From NCBI RefSeq assembly GCF_003386205.1, contig NZ_QRDY01000003.1:248001-312000 (forward strand): a stretch of 64,000 bases of DNA, in the 5' to 3' direction. The position numbers and the translations under genes are program-made. This DNA comes from Cohnella lupini. GTDB lineage: Bacteria; Bacillota; Bacilli; Paenibacillales; Paenibacillaceae. The notes under the pieces are model-generated. The model ran no database searches, was not told the DNA's origin, and worked only from the letters and a program-made list of their open reading frames with translations. Numbering within the stretch: the stretch's first letter is position 1; every line of letters begins with the position of its first letter. Shown here one piece after another: positions 53,559 through 64,000 of this stretch.

Positions 53559-54960
53559 AATCGATCAGGCTTTGAGAACGATGAAAATGGGACAAACCTC
53601 TGTGGTACCGTTGGCGATAAGCGGTAGAATCGAACAAACGTTGCATTCTCTGCCGAAAAGCAAGAACGCCCGGAACCGTTCATCGACGTTCAGAAGATGG
53701 GTTTACGGCGGAGCGTCCGTTGCCGTTGCTGGAGGCATCATCCTACTTGGCACGGCAGTGTATTCTCCGAAAGCGGCTACGGAGCTCGAACGAATTCCCT
53801 TAGTGGGTCCGAAGCTTCAGGAGGCAAGCAACTGGGGCCAGGCGATGGCGGCTGATTTCGGACTCGCAAGCCAGAAGGTTACCGATAATGGCATCGCGAT
53901 GACTCTTAATGAGGTCATCTATGACGGGTTAAGAATGTCTATCGGATACTCGCTGGTTACGTCCGAAGGCATGCAAACAAACGATATGGATATCGAATTA
54001 AAAGTCGACGGAGTAAGGATCGGATATGTGCAGAGCGAGCAGAGCGGCGGAATCGTTAACGGGACTGTCAACAATGAAGTCAACGTTGCGCACGACGACC
54101 TACAGCTTGAAGGGAATATAAGCGCAATATTATATAATTATCGCCCTCCCGCTTTCGAACTTACGTTAGAAGTCACCAGAATTGGCGATAAAGTCGGGAA
54201 ATGGTCGTTCGCGGTTCCGGTCGAGGAAGCGAACGATATAGAAGTATTAACTCCGGACTTGGGCAAGTCCAAAGATCATATGTCGGTCAAACTGAACGAG
54301 GTCACATTCTCTCCGCTCTCGACCGTAGTGAGCTTAGATTATTCGTTCGGCTTCATGAAGAAAGCCGACGCGGTCGGATTCGAACTCGTCGACGATCGGG
54401 GAATTGTCTATAACCCTTGGATATATGGTAATCGCATGAGTAGCTACAGCAGCGGTACCAGCAATTCCTCTGGCATCGTGAAGCTTGACTTCCCCGCTAT
54501 AAGCGACGAGGTCAAATATTTAATCGTAAAACCGCATTTTTACGATACTAGTTATTTTAGTCAGCCAAACGCGTTCTCGGAATCGAAGGATTCTAAGGAT
54601 TCGTATAATCGAGAACCGCTTGATGAGCTTCCTACAGAGCAAAATCCGATTATTTTATCCCAAGGTCAAGCGGGTAGATTGTTGGTTACCGGCATTGAAT
54701 TCGATAAGAACGAGACGATTGTCCATTACCGCACGGAGGGATCCAACCCGCAGGTTCAGCGACTGCATCTCAATCTTGAGAATGAACAAGGCGAGCTTAT
54801 CTATCCCATCGAGGAACAACCTTCGAATTCGGACCGAGAGCGTACGATGGCGTTTCCCGCGTTATCTCCCGATTCAAAGCTAAATCTCGTTACCTCGAAC
54901 GTTATCGGGCTCGTTCCTATTCCGGATATGGACTTGCGCATTGACCTCCCCCGGTCCTAA
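53545..54960 (+). CDS. DUF4179 anti-sigma factor
   Basis: A 471-aa membrane protein. A short cytoplasmic N-terminus (about 1-52) should hold the sigma factor; one membrane helix follows (WVYGGASVAVAGGIILLGTAVY). The large external part begins with the DUF4179 domain (about 90-200; QKVTDNGIAMTLNEVIYDGLRMSIGYSL) and continues with a DUF5643-like beta domain (about 225-350) and a third beta region. It keeps the ECF factor inactive until an outside signal arrives, by analogy with SigI/RsgI-like and other DUF4179 pairs. Translation is coupled to the sigma gene. Confidence 0.88.
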   Translation: MKHAEIDQALRTMKMGQTSVVPLAISGRIEQTLHSLPKSKNARNRSSTFRRWVYGGASVAVAGGIILLGTAVYSPKAATELERIPLVGPKLQEASNWGQAMAADFGLASQKVTDNGIAMTLNEVIYDGLRMSIGYSLVTSEGMQTNDMDIELKVDGVRIGYVQSEQSGGIVNGTVNNEVNVAHDDLQLEGNISAILYNYRPPAFELTLEVTRIGDKVGKWSFAVPVEEANDIEVLTPDLGKSKDHMSVKLNEVTFSPLSTVVSLDYSFGFMKKADAVGFELVDDRGIVYNPWIYGNRMSSYSSGTSNSSGIVKLDFPAISDEVKYLIVKPHFYDTSYFSQPNAFSESKDSKDSYNREPLDELPTEQNPIILSQGQAGRLLVTGIEFDKNETIVHYRTEGSNPQVQRLHLNLENEQGELIYPIEEQPSNSDRERTMAFPALSPDSKLNLVTSNVIGLVPIPDMDLRIDLPRS

Positions 54961-54963
54961 CTG

Positions 54964-54972
54964 TGCTATAAT
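54964..54972 (+). promoter_or_regulatory. Extended -10 promoter of the DUF1802 gene
   Basis: TGCTATAAT is a perfect extended -10 element four bases after the stop codon of the anti-sigma gene. The nearest -35-like box, TTGACC at 54941, is 20 bases away, so the extended -10 would carry recognition. Confidence 0.6.
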
Positions 54973-55000
54973 GAAGGAATAGGGCAGTGGGAGAGGAGCG

Positions 55001-55582
55001 ATGCATGAGATGGAGAACCCGATTGCGTTGAGGGAGTGGGCGGTAGCCGTCAAGGCGCTTGAGGAAGGCCGTCAAGTGATCGTCCTGCGTAAAGGCGGCA
55101 TATCCGAGGAAACGAAGGAATTCAGGCTTGAAAGTCCGGAATTTTATCTTTTTCCATCGTACGAGCATCAACGGCCGCATTTGGTTAAACCGGAAGCGAG
55201 CGGGATCGTAAGCTTGACGCAAACCGAAGCCGAGCAGGACGGTGGAAAGGTTCGGATTACTTCGTTCGCGGAAGTCGTGGAAGATATTGAAGTAACCGAC
55301 GCGGAAACGTTGCAGCGACTAGACGAATTGCATATTTGGACGGAGGATTATGCGGAAGAGCGGTTGAAATGGAAGAGAACGAAGCCGCTTCACGTCTTGA
55401 TTCTGCGAGTGTATAAGCTGGATACGCCTCAAGTTATCCCGATGCTCGAGGGCTACGGCGGCTGCAAGTCGTGGTTGACTTTGTGGGACGTAAACACGGC
55501 GGCCAAGACACCGGTACTGGCGGACGAGGAGTTCGAGAATCAAGCCGATGAGGTCAGAAACCGAATAAGAATTTTGAAATGA
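55001..55582 (+). CDS. DUF1802 family protein
   Basis: A 193-aa soluble protein of the DUF1802 family: ALREWAVAVKALEEGRQVIVLRKGGI at the N-terminus and EFYLFPSYEHQRPHLVKPE (about 47-65) are diagnostic. The function is unknown; members often stand alone, as here. The ATG at 55001 follows GAGAGG closely; ATG at 55010 is an alternative with a longer spacing. Confidence 0.85.
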   Translation: MHEMENPIALREWAVAVKALEEGRQVIVLRKGGISEETKEFRLESPEFYLFPSYEHQRPHLVKPEASGIVSLTQTEAEQDGGKVRITSFAEVVEDIEVTDAETLQRLDELHIWTEDYAEERLKWKRTKPLHVLILRVYKLDTPQVIPMLEGYGGCKSWLTLWDVNTAAKTPVLADEEFENQADEVRNRIRILK

Positions 55583-55658
55583 AGCGAGATCCGGACCTAA
55601 ATCCCAAGAGGGAAAAGGCCCGGTTTGCTTTTTTTATGTTTCTTTCATAAAATTGTTA

Positions 55659-55696
55659 TTGAGAATCATTGAGAATCAAATTAAAATGATTATAAA
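55659..55696 (+). promoter_or_regulatory. suf promoter with tandem TTGAGAATCA repeat (Fur-like)
   Basis: TTGAGAATCA occurs twice in direct succession (55659-55678). The second copy supplies a -35 box (TTGAGA, 55669) 16 bases before TATAAA (55691-55696). The repeat and the following AAATGATTATA resemble a Fur-type box in part (11 of 15 positions of TGATAATNATTATCA counting the N). Iron control is possible but unproven. Confidence 0.45.
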
Positions 55697-55792
55697 TAAG
55701 GATTTAATACAAGAGTGAATTCGATGTCTCGGATTATCGGTGACTATACGAAAGGACTCTATGAATCCTCATAGAAACTTGGAGGTAAGTGA

Positions 55793-56572
55793 ATGACAAC
55801 TCAATTCGAAATTCAAGGCCTGAAATCGTCCATAGAGGGCAAAGAGATTCTGAAAGGCATCGATCTTAAGATCAAAGGCGGAGAAGTTCATGCGATCATG
55901 GGCCCTAACGGTACAGGTAAAAGTACGTTGGCATCCGCGCTCATGGGGCATCCTAAATATGAAGTGACCGACGGCTCCGTCACGCTTAACGGCGAGGACG
56001 TGCTGGAGATGGCGGTGGACGAGCGCGCTCGCGCGGGTCTGTTCTTGGCTATGCAATATCCAAGCGAGATAACGGGCGTAACGAACGCGGATTTCTTGCG
56101 CAGCGCGATTAACGCGCGTCGCGGCGAAGGCAACGAGATTTCCCTGATCAAATTCGTTCGTCAAATGGAAGGCAAGATGAAGGAACTGGAAATGAACCCC
56201 GAGTTCATGCACCGTTACCTGAACGAAGGCTTCTCCGGCGGAGAGAAAAAGCGCAATGAAATCCTGCAAATGATGCTGCTCGAGCCTAAGCTCGTTATTT
56301 TGGATGAAATCGACTCCGGTTTGGACATCGATGCTCTTCGCATCGTTGCCGAAGGCGTGAACGCGATGCGCTCCGAAGATCGCGGATTTCTGATCATCAC
56401 TCACTATCAGCGTTTGCTGAACTATATCACTCCGGATTACGTTCACGTTATGATGCAGGGCCGCATCGTTAAGTCCGGCGGACCTGAACTGGCTCAACGT
56501 CTGGAAGCCGAAGGCTATGATTGGGTCAAAGAAGAACTGGGCATCGTCGACGAGACCGTCGGCCAAGCTTAA
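55793..56572 (+). CDS. sufC: Fe-S cluster assembly ATPase SufC
   Basis: A 259-aa ABC-type ATPase. Walker A is GPNGTGKST (about 38-46), the signature [14 protein letters not shown] (about 146) and Walker [13 protein letters not shown]. It forms the SufBC2D scaffold on which iron-sulfur clusters are built in the cytoplasm. It opens the sufCDSUB operon, with GGAGG before the ATG and a promoter 100 bases upstream. Confidence 0.97.
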   Translation: MTTQFEIQGLKSSIEGKEILKGIDLKIKGGEVHAIMGPNGTGKSTLASALMGHPKYEVTDGSVTLNGEDVLEMAVDERARAGLFLAMQYPSEITGVTNADFLRSAINARRGEGNEISLIKFVRQMEGKMKELEMNPEFMHRYLNEGFSGGEKKRNEILQMMLLEPKLVILDEIDSGLDIDALRIVAEGVNAMRSEDRGFLIITHYQRLLNYITPDYVHVMMQGRIVKSGGPELAQRLEAEGYDWVKEELGIVDETVGQA

Positions 56573-56589
56573 GAGGGGGCATAGCAATC

Positions 56590-59559
<2,970 letters not shown>

Positions 59560-59577
59560 ACAAGGAGGTTGATGATT

Positions 59578-60975
59578 ATGGCTAAGCAAATGCCCGATAT
59601 GGAAGAGTACAAATACGGGTTTCGCGATGAGCATAAGGCGATTTTCCAATCCGGTAAAGGTTTGACCGAAGAAATCGTTCGCACGATTTCGGAGATGAAG
59701 GGCGAGCCGGAATGGATGCTTAAGTTCCGTCTGAAGTCGCTGGAGCAATTCCGCAAGATGGAAATGCCGAAGTGGGGCGGCAACATGGACGATTTGGATT
59801 TCGAAGAAATCCAATATTACGTTAAACCATCGGAGAAGCAAGGGAAAACGTGGGAGGAAGTGCCTGAAGAGATTAAGGCTACTTTCGACAAGCTAGGCAT
59901 TCCCGAAGCGGAGCAGAAGTTCCTTGCCGGCGTGTCCGCGCAATACGAATCGGAAGTCGTATATCACAGCATGCAAGAAGAATTAACGAAGCAAGGCGTT
60001 ATATTCTCGGACACGGATTCGGCTATCCGCGATTATCCGGAAATTTTCAAAGAATATTTCGGAACGGTCATCCCGCCGACGGATAACAAGTTCGCGGCGT
60101 TGAACAGCGCGGTATGGTCCGGAGGAAGCTTCATCTACGTTCCTAAAGGCGTTCAAGCTACGGTTCCGCTTCAAGCGTACTTCCGTATCAACTCCGAGAA
60201 CATGGGTCAATTCGAGCGTACTCTGATCATCGCTGACGAAGGAAGCTCCGTTCATTACGTAGAGGGCTGCACGGCTCCCGTATACAGCACGAACTCCCTT
60301 CATAGCGCGGTAGTTGAAATCATCGTTAAGAAGGATGCTCGCGTTCGCTACACGACGATTCAGAACTGGGCACCGAACATCTACAACCTCGTGACCAAAC
60401 GTGCGGTAGCGGAAGAGAACGCCACGATGGAGTGGGTCGATGGTAACATCGGTTCCAAGCTGACTATGAAATATCCTGCGGTAGTCTTGAAAGGTCGCGG
60501 AGCGAAGGGCATGGTTCTTTCCATCGCCGTTGCGGGTAAAGGCCAACATCAAGATGCCGGCGCGAAAATGATCCACTTGGCTCCGGACACGAGCTCGACG
60601 ATTATTTCCAAGTCGATCTCCAAGCATGGCGGTAAAGTTACGTATCGCGGACTTGCATCCTTCGGTCGCAATGCCGAAGGCGCGAAAGCAAACATCAAGT
60701 GCGATACTCTTATCCTCGACGATCAATCGACGAGCGATACGATTCCTTACAACGAAATCATGAACGATAACATTACGCTTGAGCACGAAGCGACCGTCTC
60801 CAAGGTATCGGAAGATCAGTTGTTCTATCTGATGAGCCGCGGGTTGTCGGATGCGGAAGCGACGCAAATGATCGTCATGGGCTTCATCGAGCCGTTCACC
60901 AAAGAATTGCCGATGGAGTACGCTGTCGAGATGAACCGTCTCATCAAGTTCGAGATGGAAGGCAGTATCGGATAA
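59578..60975 (+). CDS. sufB: Fe-S cluster assembly protein SufB
   Basis: A 465-aa scaffold subunit. [24 protein letters not shown] near the N-terminus, [11 protein letters not shown] with the conserved Cys (about 254) and the C-terminal [29 protein letters not shown] are all standard. The third of the nearby start codons (ATG 59578) is chosen because AAGGAGG lies 9 bases before it and the length then equals that of B. subtilis SufB. It ends the operon at a strong terminator. Confidence 0.97.
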   Translation: MAKQMPDMEEYKYGFRDEHKAIFQSGKGLTEEIVRTISEMKGEPEWMLKFRLKSLEQFRKMEMPKWGGNMDDLDFEEIQYYVKPSEKQGKTWEEVPEEIKATFDKLGIPEAEQKFLAGVSAQYESEVVYHSMQEELTKQGVIFSDTDSAIRDYPEIFKEYFGTVIPPTDNKFAALNSAVWSGGSFIYVPKGVQATVPLQAYFRINSENMGQFERTLIIADEGSSVHYVEGCTAPVYSTNSLHSAVVEIIVKKDARVRYTTIQNWAPNIYNLVTKRAVAEENATMEWVDGNIGSKLTMKYPAVVLKGRGAKGMVLSIAVAGKGQHQDAGAKMIHLAPDTSSTIISKSISKHGGKVTYRGLASFGRNAEGAKANIKCDTLILDDQSTSDTIPYNEIMNDNITLEHEATVSKVSEDQLFYLMSRGLSDAEATQMIVMGFIEPFTKELPMEYAVEMNRLIKFEMEGSIG

Positions 60976-60992
60976 TATCCGTTCCGATAACG

Positions 60993-61029
60993 AAAGCGCG
61001 TCCGAGATCCTCGGATGCGCTTTTGTTTT
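60993..61029 (+). terminator. Terminator of the suf operon
   Basis: AAAGCGCGTCCGAG pairs with CTCGGATGCGCTTT (one mismatch) around an ATC loop, followed by TTTTGTTTTC. It starts 18 bases after the sufB stop. Confidence 0.88.
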
Positions 61030-61119
61030 CGTTACGTGGCTGAATGGCCGAATAATCGAATAGGTCAAACGTCATCCTAGAGGAAGCAACATCATTCCCT
61101 TGGAAGGCGGCTCAACCGA

Positions 61120-62088
61120 ATGAAGATTTGGATTAGGTTATTTTCTTTGCTCATCGCTCTTGTCTTGCTGGCAGGTTGCGTCAAAAATCCGGGAGACACG
61201 ATGAACTTAAAGCAGCATTCAGGACCGGTAAAGGTGAAATCCGCAGGCGATTCGCCGGCGGAACTGAAGGAAGGACGCCATATCGTACCGATTCATACGC
61301 TGCAGAATACCGCCTACGTCTCGTTGGCCGACTTCACGCAAGCGACGGGTTATCATGGAGCATGGTTAAGGGACGGTTCGTACGGAGTAGGGGATTACGA
61401 TGCGATATGGAGATTTCGGACGGGTCAGACGACAGTAGACGCGGCGGGTAAAAACGTTCGCATGCCTGCTTCGGCGATCAAAGAGGATAACCAGCTCTAT
61501 ATTCCCGTTTCCGGTCTTCAGCAGCTGTTCGGGAAACTCACGGTGTTCACGGTGGAGACGGATGACGTTGCCTTCTACCCTAAACCGTCCTCGAATGAAA
61601 CCGGAGTTAACGGCGGGAGCCAGGATTTCGGGGACGCCCGTAAGAAACCGGCGAAGACGGCCATGGCGGTTGCATCGGGTGAGTCCAACGCTACAAGAGA
61701 CGATACCTTGGTGGCTTTTGCCAAGAAGTATCTTGGGATCGTCTATGAGTTCGGCGCCGGCCCTTACAAGGAATCCGGAACGTTCGATTGCTCTTCGTTT
61801 ACCCAGTTAGTTTTCGAACAGTTCAATGTGAAATTGCCTCGGGTAGCGAGTCAGCAAGCGGAAATGGGAACCTATGTCGCGAGGGACAATCTTCAAGTCG
61901 GGGATCTGTTGTTCTTCTACGTGCCGGGCAGATTCAAAAGCAACGAAACCGTTGGGCACGTAGGCATCTATATAGGAGATGGCAATATGATTCACGCCAG
62001 TCCCGAGCCGGAAAACGGCGTACAGGTGACTCCGATCAACAAGCAATACTGGAAGGATACATTCCTTTACGCCAAACGATATTTTTAA
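61120..62088 (+). CDS. NlpC/P60 cell-wall hydrolase lipoprotein
   Basis: A 322-aa protein with a lipoprotein signal (LLAGC, Cys about 22). Residues about 50-155 form a copper-amine-oxidase-N-like stalk domain (IVPIHTLQNTAYVSLADFTQATGY). Residues about 195-322 are an NlpC/P60 cysteine peptidase with the catalytic Cys in TFDCSSFTQLVF (about 226) and His in VGHVGIYIGDGNMIHAS (about 286). It cuts peptide cross-links of peptidoglycan on the outer face of the membrane. GGAAGGCGG precedes the ATG. It is a single-gene unit. Confidence 0.92.
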   Translation: MKIWIRLFSLLIALVLLAGCVKNPGDTMNLKQHSGPVKVKSAGDSPAELKEGRHIVPIHTLQNTAYVSLADFTQATGYHGAWLRDGSYGVGDYDAIWRFRTGQTTVDAAGKNVRMPASAIKEDNQLYIPVSGLQQLFGKLTVFTVETDDVAFYPKPSSNETGVNGGSQDFGDARKKPAKTAMAVASGESNATRDDTLVAFAKKYLGIVYEFGAGPYKESGTFDCSSFTQLVFEQFNVKLPRVASQQAEMGTYVARDNLQVGDLLFFYVPGRFKSNETVGHVGIYIGDGNMIHASPEPENGVQVTPINKQYWKDTFLYAKRYF

Positions 62089-62095
62089 CGACAGG

Positions 62096-62152
62096 GAAAC
62101 GACAAAAGGCAATTCGCGGGAGGATTTACCGTGAATTGCCTTTTGTCGTTTC
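62096..62152. terminator. Bidirectional terminator between NlpC/P60 and HD-GYP genes
   Basis: GAAACGACAAAAGGCAATTC and its exact complement form a 20-bp stem with a 17-base loop. It lies between the two convergent genes and T-rich arms favour both directions. Confidence 0.85.
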
Positions 62153-62157
62153 GCATT

Positions 62158-63210
62158 TTACATGAACACTTGCTTGATTTCGATTTGGCGATGGACGGAT
62201 AAGTCTATGAACTTATCGCCGATTTGAACGAGCGGCCGGAAATAATCGGTGGGATGAGTCATGACGATATTGCCGGATTCCCCGGTCGATAGTTCTACCC
62301 TCTTGCCGATGAAATTCGGAATCATATGCCGGATGAAGGTATGAGTAATATCGGGATCTAATTCGTGGAAGCTAAGCGCATGCATCTCCCGCAGTACGAA
62401 CAATAGATCCCTTTTCTCGCTATAAGCGCGCGAGGAAATCATGGCGCTATACACGTCCGCGACGGCCACGATTCTGGCCATGGGATGGATGTCTTCCCCG
62501 GATAAGCCCAATGGGTAGCCTTTGCCGTCCATTCGTTCATGATGCTGTAACGCGGCTAGAGCGATGGCGGGATCTTCGAACGAATTATTCAGAATATCGT
62601 AGCCGAATTGAGGATGGTTTTTGATTTCCTCGTATTCCTCGTCGGTTAATTTATTCGGTTTGTTTAGAATGGCCTCGGCGATTTTGCATTTCCCGATATC
62701 GTGAAGGAAACCCGCTTTACCGGCCCGCACGGTCTCTTCTTCGCTCCAGTTAAGCCAACGAGCTATGTAGTAGCTAAGCATTCCGACTTGAACGGAATGC
62801 TGGTAAGTATAATCGTCCTGGCTGTTCAGCATGAGAAGCAGCGAAACGACATCGCGTTCCATGCGAAAATTGTCCACGAGAGGCTGGAAGCTTTCTTTAA
62901 TGTCTTCCTCGTAAATTCTGCCTTCCACCAGCGCCCTTTCGAATAATTGTTCCGCGCCGGCTACCGCATCGTGGTAGAGCGGACGAAGCAAGGGGTTATA
63001 CGCGGGAGCGGACGGTTGTTCTTCGACGACCTCGGCGGATTGGCCGGCCCGCCACTCGATTTCGATGTAGTCGATCTGGTGCTGGTACATCCGGGATAGC
63101 TCTTTCTCGTTTAAGGTTGTCCCTTTGGATAGGACGTGAAGCCCAAAGGAATTGAATACATCCTCGGTTAAACGATCTCCTGATCTCACATCTGTAATAT
63201 GGACCTTCAT
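62158..63210 (-). CDS. HD-GYP domain phosphodiesterase
   Basis: A 350-aa protein. The N-terminal 100 residues resemble the small lead domain found before many HD-GYP domains (VRSGDRLTEDVFNSFGLHVLSKG). The HD-GYP domain (about 125-300) carries the catalytic HDIGK (about 170) and HHERMDGKGYP (about 223) motifs with all metal ligands visible. Such enzymes break down cyclic-di-GMP. The C-terminal 55 residues look like a small beta domain. The start follows GAGGTG on the minus strand. It forms, with the EAL protein at 45709, a second cyclic-di-GMP hydrolase in the window. Confidence 0.92.
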   Translation of the reverse strand: MKVHITDVRSGDRLTEDVFNSFGLHVLSKGTTLNEKELSRMYQHQIDYIEIEWRAGQSAEVVEEQPSAPAYNPLLRPLYHDAVAGAEQLFERALVEGRIYEEDIKESFQPLVDNFRMERDVVSLLLMLNSQDDYTYQHSVQVGMLSYYIARWLNWSEEETVRAGKAGFLHDIGKCKIAEAILNKPNKLTDEEYEEIKNHPQFGYDILNNSFEDPAIALAALQHHERMDGKGYPLGLSGEDIHPMARIVAVADVYSAMISSRAYSEKRDLLFVLREMHALSFHELDPDITHTFIRHMIPNFIGKRVELSTGESGNIVMTHPTDYFRPLVQIGDKFIDLSVHRQIEIKQVFM

Positions 63211-63409
63211 ATGACACCTCGACAGGAAACTCGGATAAAAGACAAATTTCGATTAAATCTTCACAATTTCTATGCTACCAAGTAAAGCGTTTACTTGCAA
63301 TATAATGTTGCGATATTTCCTCCTAGAATCTGGGTAAGGTAATTGACTTATTGTTTCGCCCCTTGCGGTTATGGCGGCACAGATCTTGCTAATTATTTTC
63401 ATATTATGA

Positions 63410-63439
63410 TTGAATATTTCATTTATAATGATGTATAAT
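63410..63439 (+). promoter_or_regulatory. Vegetative promoter of the SIS-domain gene
   Basis: TTGAAT (63410-63415) and TATAAT (63434-63439) are 18 bases apart. A second TATAAT lies at 63424. The region is strongly AT-rich. Confidence 0.65.
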
Positions 63440-63479
63440 TTCATTAACAAATAATAGAACAAGACAGGAGCGATTCGAA

Positions 63480-64000
63480 ATGAGTAGAGGAACGATTACG
63501 TTACCTGAAATAGGCAGCCAGGCAGAAGCTTTGTCGGCGGCTTGGGAACAGTTGAAAATGCAGCAAAACTGGGTACGTGATTACATGGCCAACGGCGAGT
63601 ACGATGAGGTCGTGTTCATCGGCTCGGGATCTTCCTATTATCAAGCGAAAGTGATGGCGACGACGTTCCGTCAATGGCTTGGGCGCAGCGCGATCGCTCT
63701 GCCGTCCTCGGATATTTTCCTGTTCAGGGATCAGTCGGTCGCTCGCGGACGCAAAGTTCTGCTCGTGGGCGTGTCGCGGTCCGGAGAGTCTTCGGAGGTC
63801 ATTCTGGCGCTGAACTCGGTGGAGGAGCTGTCGAATTGGAGTACTTGCGGCATTACGTGTTACGAATCAAGCAGATTGGGTTTAATGACCGAATGCTTGA
63901 TATCTCCGCTTGGCAAAGAACAAAGCACGGTGATGACGAAGTCGTTCAGCAGCATGACGTACATGATGCAGGCGGCTATCGCTCAAGCGGCAGGCGGCAA
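63480..64000 (+). CDS. SIS-domain sugar isomerase/deaminase-like protein, 3' truncated
   Basis: The frame opens at ATG 63480 with AGGAG 9 bases upstream and runs off the right edge of the window, so only about 173 residues are visible. It encodes a SIS domain: VVFIGSGSSYYQAKVMATTF (about 42-61) and LLVGVSRSGESSEVILAL (about 97-114) with the phosphosugar-binding Ser residues. TLPEIGSQAEALSAAW at the start resembles AgaS/GlmS-like and FrlB-like enzymes that act on amino-sugar phosphates. There is no glutaminase domain in front of it. The substrate cannot be told from this part. Confidence 0.85.
   Translation, partial: MSRGTITLPEIGSQAEALSAAWEQLKMQQNWVRDYMANGEYDEVVFIGSGSSYYQAKVMATTFRQWLGRSAIALPSSDIFLFRDQSVARGRKVLLVGVSRSGESSEVILALNSVEELSNWSTCGITCYESSRLGLMTECLISPLGKEQSTVMTKSFSSMTYMMQAAIAQAAGG

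Noticed and set aside
63253-63462. A 69-codon minus-strand frame
   Set aside because: It is AT-rich, overlaps the promoter of the SIS gene and has no ribosome binding site or recognisable domain.

Overview
The window looks like a chromosomal segment of a spore-forming, low-to-mid GC Firmicute of the Paenibacillaceae (Cohnella or Paenibacillus type). This is inferred from gene content and has not been tested against a database. The pointers are the sufCDSUB order, yhbH and yunC homologues, a YesM/YesN sensor pair, several sugar ABC importers that lack their own ATPase, an SLH-anchored surface protein, AGGAGG-type ribosome binding sites, and frequent GTG/TTG starts.

Layout. 1-1100: the end of an SRPBCC gene, then decayed AraC and IS66 remnants around a 51-bp tandem repeat. 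1115-4751: a GntR regulator divergent from a glycolate/lactate-type oxidase pair (GlcD, GlcF). 4758-6877: a small acidic protein and a 600-aa fusion of a trypsin-like protease with a DNA/RNA nuclease. 7166-20508: a carbohydrate locus with two LacI regulators, two GH172 (DUF2961) enzymes, a GH183-like (DUF4185) lipoprotein, an ABC importer, a DUF6259-like protein and an unassigned helical-barrel protein. 21135-24929: a long Ig-like/SLH surface protein. 25037-33505: YhbH, a secreted DNase I-fold phosphodiesterase and SbcDC. 34211-44537: a second sugar uptake locus with YesN, YesM, a membrane-anchored sugar sensor, two binding proteins, two permeases and an MFS transporter. 44624-54960: membrane proteins, a PAS-GGDEF-EAL protein, YunC, the MtnA/MtnK salvage pair, a permease, and an ECF sigma factor with its DUF4179 anti-sigma factor. 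55001-64000: a DUF1802 protein, the complete sufCDSUB operon, an NlpC/P60 lipoprotein, an HD-GYP protein and the start of a SIS-domain gene.

The most interesting system is at 7166-20508. DUF4185 proteins are known as endo-D-arabinanases (GH183), and DUF2961 proteins include exo-acting D-arabinofuranosidases (GH172). Their presence around one importer suggests a D-arabinan scavenging pathway. The lipoprotein would cut polymer outside the cell, the importer would take up oligosaccharides, and the GH172 enzymes plus two unassigned proteins, none with a signal peptide, would finish the job in the cytoplasm. D-arabinan is the sugar polymer of mycobacterial and related actinobacterial cell walls, so the host may feed on their debris. 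Palindromes sharing an ATCGAT core lie ahead of the first LacI gene, the first GH172 gene and the binding-protein gene, which suggests one regulon.

A second genome-scale pattern is that four intergenic repeat tracts with different unit sequences share a 51-bp period. No tRNA, rRNA, CRISPR array, intact insertion sequence or prophage was found.
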